Assembly: GCA_003646935.1 (NCBI GenBank)
Contig: QMLW01000036.1
Location: forward strand, 1-9,573
Source: Deltaproteobacteria bacterium
GTDB taxonomy: Bacteria > Desulfobacterota > DSM-4660 > Desulfatiglandales > B25-G16
DNA length: 9,573 bases
Reading direction: 5' to 3'
Positions 5,963-9,573 of the stretch are shown here, one piece after another; position 1 is the first letter of the stretch, and each line of letters begins with the position of its first letter. A program made the translations under genes and the position numbers. Below the pieces are notes generated by a model that made no database searches, was not told the origin of the DNA, and saw only the letters and a program-made list of their open reading frames with translations.

Positions 5963-6796
5963 TCATTTTTTTCCCATAAAGCGATGCACAAATCTGCTGA
6001 ATATTCCCCCAGGTTTCTTGTCCCCCAGGTTATCGATAACTACTAAGGAGACAGTGGTATTGTCGTGGCCGCCTCTCTCATTCGCCTCATCTATGAGTTG
6101 TTGGCAAATTCGTTCCGGATCATCTCCTTGATAGACCATTTCCAATATCTCCTCATCAGAAACAAGGTCGGTCAGCCCATCGGTGCAGAGCAAAAATCGA
6201 TCTTTGTTCTTGGGCTCTATCTCAAAGACATCCACATTCACCGTCTCAAGGGAGCCGAGGTTTCTGGTAAGAATATGTCGTAAGGGTGAATTCTTGGCCT
6301 CTTCCTTGGAGATTAGCCCCATCTCCAGCTGCTCTGACACCATGTTGTGTTCCTTGGAAAGGGGCTCTATAGCCCTGCCCCTGAAGAGATAGATCCTGCT
6401 GTCGCCCACATTGGCTGAGATAACGGCATTGGGCATGACTGCCAGAACTCCGATTGTCGTGCCCATCCCCTTGTACTCATTATATTCCTTGGACATCTCA
6501 TAGATTACCCTGTTTGCCAATTTGATGCTGCTTAATATGTAGTTCCCCATTCGGCCCAGGGTATCATCTGGGAAGTCAAAAAGCTCATCTTCGTTGACCT
6601 CTTTATTTATCCAATTGGTTATGTTTCGTTGGATGATCTGTACGGCCACTTTGCTCGCAACTTCTCCTGCAGAATGGCCTCCCATGCCATCGGCTACTAT
6701 GTACAATCCGAGAGCGTTATCAATGGCAAAGGAATCTTCATTGCTATCTCTTTGACGGCCTGTATCGGAAAGGCCAGAAGCCTGCAATTTCACCAT
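5963..6796 (-). CDS. PP2C-type Ser/Thr protein phosphatase (PrpC/Stp family)
   Basis: The 277-residue product has the full set of bacterial PPM/PP2C motifs: RQRDSNED (14-21), VADGMGGH (34-41), GMGTT (110-114), NVGDSR (129-134), LCTDGLTDL (203-211) and GGHDNTT (242-248). The metal-binding aspartates D36, D206 and D245 are present, so activity with Mn or Mg is expected. The domain fills almost the whole chain, and the basic C-terminal tail (PGGIFSRFVHRFMGKK) might contact the membrane or a partner. No signal peptide or membrane segment is seen, so it is cytoplasmic. It follows the kinase gene by 25 bases and precedes the FHA gene, so its expected role is to reverse phosphorylation by that kinase. 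AGGGGA lies only 2 nt before the ATG; the next codon, GTG, has better spacing and could be the true start. Confidence 0.96.
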   Translation of the reverse strand: MVKLQASGLSDTGRQRDSNEDSFAIDNALGLYIVADGMGGHSAGEVASKVAVQIIQRNITNWINKEVNEDELFDFPDDTLGRMGNYILSSIKLANRVIYEMSKEYNEYKGMGTTIGVLAVMPNAVISANVGDSRIYLFRGRAIEPLSKEHNMVSEQLEMGLISKEEAKNSPLRHILTRNLGSLETVNVDVFEIEPKNKDRFLLCTDGLTDLVSDEEILEMVYQGDDPERICQQLIDEANERGGHDNTTVSLVVIDNLGDKKPGGIFSRFVHRFMGKK

Positions 6797-6821
6797 GTTC
6801 CCCTATCTTAGAGAATTGCTT

Positions 6822-9347
6822 CTATGCTCCTTGTGTTTTTTGTGCCCTCAGGGTATCTATTTTATGCGCTAGGATCCGTATATATTTGGCTAAGTCATTG
6901 GCAGTTTGAAATCGATTATCTGGATTCTTGGTAAGCACCTTATTTACTATTTGCTCACAGGGCTTAATTACCCTTGGATTTATCGTGCGCGGTGATGGAT
7001 GTCTTGCCTGGGTAATCTGGTAAAAGAGACTATTGAGGTTTCCCCCCTTAAAGGGGAGCTCTCCAGTGAGAAGCTGATAGAAGACCACACCAAGGGAGAA
7101 GATATCCGATCGTGCATCTATGGTGCCCGCCATAATTTGCTCAGGCGACATATAGTTTGGGGTACCGAGTATTATGCCGCTCCTCGTCTTTGATGAAGAC
7201 ATGGATTTTGCTATTCCGAAATCAGTAACCTTTATCCTGCCATCTTTCAGAAGCATTATATTGGCGGGTTTTATGTCCCGGTGAATTACTTCGTTGTTAT
7301 GTGCATACTCCAAGGCATCGGCCGTTTCGGCGATGATATCCAAGATCTTTCGAATAGGAAGCAAGTTGCCCTTTTTGCAGTACCTATCGAGGTCCTCTCC
7401 GTCAAGGAATTCCATGGCCATATAGGTGAGATCGTAATCCTCGCCTACATCATATATGGCAACAATACCTGGGTGTGAGAGCTTTCCCGCTAGCTCGGCT
7501 TCCCTGAAAAATCGCTCCTTTATCTCTTGCAGCTGACTTTCCTCGAATTCGTCTGAAAAGCGAATTGTCTTTATGGCCAAGAGCCGGTTTATCTTTGGAT
7601 CTCTACCCTTATAAACCGTGCCCATTGCCCCCTTGCCGAGCTCCATGAGTATTTCGTATCTTCCAACGGTGGGCTTTACCTCGAGGTCATCAGATACGAC
7701 TATCTTCTCCTCTTTCCTTCCTTGGTAGGCACCCAATGGCAGAGAACTCATTACATTTTTTAACTTCGGTATTCGCTCACTGAGATCCTTTACCCCACCT
7801 TTTTCCTTGTCGATATATTCATACACGGAGATAGCCTTGTTGATCATCCGCTTGCGCTCGTAGTCCAGACCCAGATTGTAGAGTATATCTCTCATTTCGT
7901 CATCGAGAGGGCATTTTCTGAATTTCTCGAAGGCGAGGTCAAGGAGGCCTTGGCTTTGAAGGCTTATGCCGAGCATTCGATTGGTTTCGATGGCATCCTT
8001 GGAGATAGCCTCTTTGCCGATGAAAAGCAGGTCCTTTCCCATGATCGCAGCGTACGTCACAGCTAGGGTGAGAATAATGTAGATGGTCTTAAACCACATA
8101 TCAAAGACCATAAAGAAAACGACGGCCGTTACAAAGACGAGAAATATCAAGCCGGCGGTTATGCTCGTTCGGTTAAGATAGCCGATTTTTGTGTGAACAA
8201 ATGTGGAAGCCATTCCCAATACGATCAAGATAAGGGCCTCTAGATATACCATGAAATCAGGTCGCCTCAGGAATCGACCGTGCAGGAAATCCTCGATCAC
8301 GTTGGCCATGAACTCTACCCGTGGCATGTGGGGATCTACCGGGGTATCAACGGAAACCCCGCCTCTTGCGGTATAGCCGATGAGGACAATCTTATCCTCA
8401 AAGACTGCCGGTACTTTTTTTACGTTGAGGATATCAACGAATGAATAGTAAGGGAACGATCGCCTGCTCCCCCTAAATTTAATCAGAATTTCTCCATTGC
8501 TGGTGGGAATGGGCTTCTCATTCAACTTGAGCCCCCGAGCCTCTGCTATTGCCTCTCCAGGCGGTTTATCGAGGTAGTACAGGGCAAGCGAGAGAGGCAG
8601 CGAGGACATAACATGCCCCCTGAAATTGATGAAGGGAACATGGGCCTTGCCCATCATTAACTCATTAGGGGAAAAGTTAATGTGACCGAGAGCGCGGCTG
8701 CTCTTCGAGAGCTCGGGAAATGGCGCGATTATATCCGTAACGGGTAAGCTGTCTACATTTGCTATCTTGTCCTTTTGTATTGTCTTGTCCTTGAGAAAGG
8801 AATCGGGCGGAAGCACGAGCTCAGTGTCATAGTTGCCAAACGTTCCCACCACTGGCAGAATGATATTGCCGGATTTCTCTACCGTTTCAAAGAGCGTTCT
8901 GTCGTTATCCAGGCGGTTTTCGATTTCCTTCAACTTGGCGAGTATCCATTCATTCGTTTTTCCTGCAGCTTTTCCTTGATTTCTTTTCACAATCTCGTTG
9001 TAGAGATCCCTTACTTCTGTAATGGCCAGGTTTTGTTCTTTGTCGCTGAACAGCATATCGAGGGCGATAAGCTTCGCTCCATTGTCTTTCAGGATCGCTA
9101 TCATCTCGGCTATGATACGTCTGGGCCAAGGCCATTGACCAATCTTGCGTATGCTCTTATCATCGATATTTACGATTGAAACCCTGCTTTCCTCGGGATT
9201 GCGAGGTGTATCAAGCCTCATTTCAATCTCGTAGATCACCTTTTCAAGCGATTCGATAAAGGATAAGGGAAAGAAGGAAAAGTAAAGAAAGATTGCGGCG
9301 ATAAGCGCGCCCATGTATATGTTAGTCTTTTTGTTGCTTATTTCCAT
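6822..9347 (-). CDS. CHASE2-domain transmembrane Ser/Thr protein kinase
   Basis: The 841-residue receptor kinase has a first membrane helix at about 11-31, then an extracytoplasmic CHASE2 sensor (about 33-355) with IVNIDDKSIRKIGQWPWPR (58-76), ALDMLFSD (95-102) and DKIVLIGYTA (318-327). Three membrane helices follow (about 365-385, 396-416 and 420-437). A TPR-like helical region (about 452-515) links to a C-terminal kinase domain (564 to about 825). The kinase motifs look intact: GKGAMG (571-576), K593 in AIK, E616 in the C helix, HRDIKPAN (689-696, catalytic D691), DFG (709-711) and GTPNYMSPEQ (728-737). The activation loop is rich in Ser and Thr (SMSSSKTRSG, 715-724), likely autophosphorylation sites. 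The kinase lies C-terminal to the sensor, as in histidine kinases. No good Shine-Dalgarno precedes ATG 9347. First gene of the operon; the ligand is unknown. Confidence 0.95.
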   Translation of the reverse strand: MEISNKKTNIYMGALIAAIFLYFSFFPLSFIESLEKVIYEIEMRLDTPRNPEESRVSIVNIDDKSIRKIGQWPWPRRIIAEMIAILKDNGAKLIALDMLFSDKEQNLAITEVRDLYNEIVKRNQGKAAGKTNEWILAKLKEIENRLDNDRTLFETVEKSGNIILPVVGTFGNYDTELVLPPDSFLKDKTIQKDKIANVDSLPVTDIIAPFPELSKSSRALGHINFSPNELMMGKAHVPFINFRGHVMSSLPLSLALYYLDKPPGEAIAEARGLKLNEKPIPTSNGEILIKFRGSRRSFPYYSFVDILNVKKVPAVFEDKIVLIGYTARGGVSVDTPVDPHMPRVEFMANVIEDFLHGRFLRRPDFMVYLEALILIVLGMASTFVHTKIGYLNRTSITAGLIFLVFVTAVVFFMVFDMWFKTIYIILTLAVTYAAIMGKDLLFIGKEAISKDAIETNRMLGISLQSQGLLDLAFEKFRKCPLDDEMRDILYNLGLDYERKRMINKAISVYEYIDKEKGGVKDLSERIPKLKNVMSSLPLGAYQGRKEEKIVVSDDLEVKPTVGRYEILMELGKGAMGTVYKGRDPKINRLLAIKTIRFSDEFEESQLQEIKERFFREAELAGKLSHPGIVAIYDVGEDYDLTYMAMEFLDGEDLDRYCKKGNLLPIRKILDIIAETADALEYAHNNEVIHRDIKPANIMLLKDGRIKVTDFGIAKSMSSSKTRSGIILGTPNYMSPEQIMAGTIDARSDIFSLGVVFYQLLTGELPFKGGNLNSLFYQITQARHPSPRTINPRVIKPCEQIVNKVLTKNPDNRFQTANDLAKYIRILAHKIDTLRAQKTQGA

Positions 9348-9460
9348 GTACGTGGAATATGAGAGTTTTGTGCGCGATAATTGATCTGGTTTCGTACTTC
9401 TGCTAACTTATTGAAAAGATAAAAAAATTCTGGTATAAGCCGCGAAAACAATATCATGGT

Positions 9461-9489
9461 TTTATATCAAACTAATGTCTTTATGTCAA
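9461..9489 (-). promoter_or_regulatory. near-consensus sigma70 promoter of the kinase-phosphatase-FHA operon
   Basis: On the minus strand, TTGACA (9489-9484) is followed by exactly 17 nt and TATAAA (9466-9461), 11 of 12 consensus positions. The start would be near 9454, giving a leader of about 107 nt before the kinase ATG. No other strong promoter was seen before the phosphatase or FHA genes, which are closely spaced, so one transcript probably covers all three. Confidence 0.7.
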
Positions 9490-9515
9490 AGAAAACAAAT
9501 AGGATGCAGGGACTT

Positions 9516-9549
9516 ATCGCATCTATTCCGTGGTCTGCTATGATCGCAT
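9516..9549. repeat. two ATCGCAT direct repeats upstream of the operon promoter
   Basis: ATCGCAT occurs at 9516-9522 and 9543-9549, 27 bases apart, upstream of the -35 element, where an activator might bind. With only two 7-base copies, chance is a real possibility. The rest of 9490-9573 shows no gene start that can be supported. Confidence 0.2.
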
Positions 9550-9573
9550 AACGCTGAAAAAATACGGTTTAGC

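Overview
The window reads as chromosomal DNA of moderate GC from a respiring Gram-negative-type bacterium. The best guess is Desulfobacterota (the former Deltaproteobacteria) or a relative. This rests on gene content only: a fused GlcD/GlcF-type oxidase beside an ETF:quinone oxidoreductase, and a CHASE2 Ser/Thr kinase with PP2C and FHA partners. There is no rRNA or other phylogenetic marker, so the placement is tentative.

Layout. (1) Positions 1-3741, all minus strand: an ETF:quinone oxidoreductase (3741-2038), then a large FAD/Fe-S 2-hydroxyacid oxidase (1910 to beyond the left edge, C-terminus missing). The oxidase has its own strong sigma70-like promoter with a TAGCTA dyad at the start site. 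Together they suggest electron flow from a 2-hydroxyacid, or from ETF, to the quinone pool. (2) Positions 3742-4383: about 640 bases with no convincing gene but several inverted repeats, including two mutually exclusive hairpins just past the next gene. (3) Positions 4384-5165: two small divergent genes, an 88-residue two-helix membrane protein (minus) and an 81-residue CxxC/CxxC protein (plus). The plus-strand leader contains a long hairpin. (4) Positions 5194-9347, minus strand: a three-gene phospho-signalling operon in the order CHASE2 receptor Ser/Thr kinase, PP2C phosphatase, double-FHA protein. A near-consensus promoter (TTGACA, 17 bp, TATAAA) lies upstream.

How the genes fit together. 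The operon supplies a writer, an eraser and a reader of phosphothreonine. An extracytoplasmic CHASE2 sensor sits in the same chain as the cytoplasmic kinase. The FHA protein has one intact phosphopeptide pocket, one degenerate FHA domain, and a threonine-containing linker that could be the kinase substrate. The input signal and the final output are not visible. The most notable unexplained items are the leader hairpin of the 81-residue gene, the overlapping hairpins at 4243-4353, and the unassigned 3742-4383 stretch.
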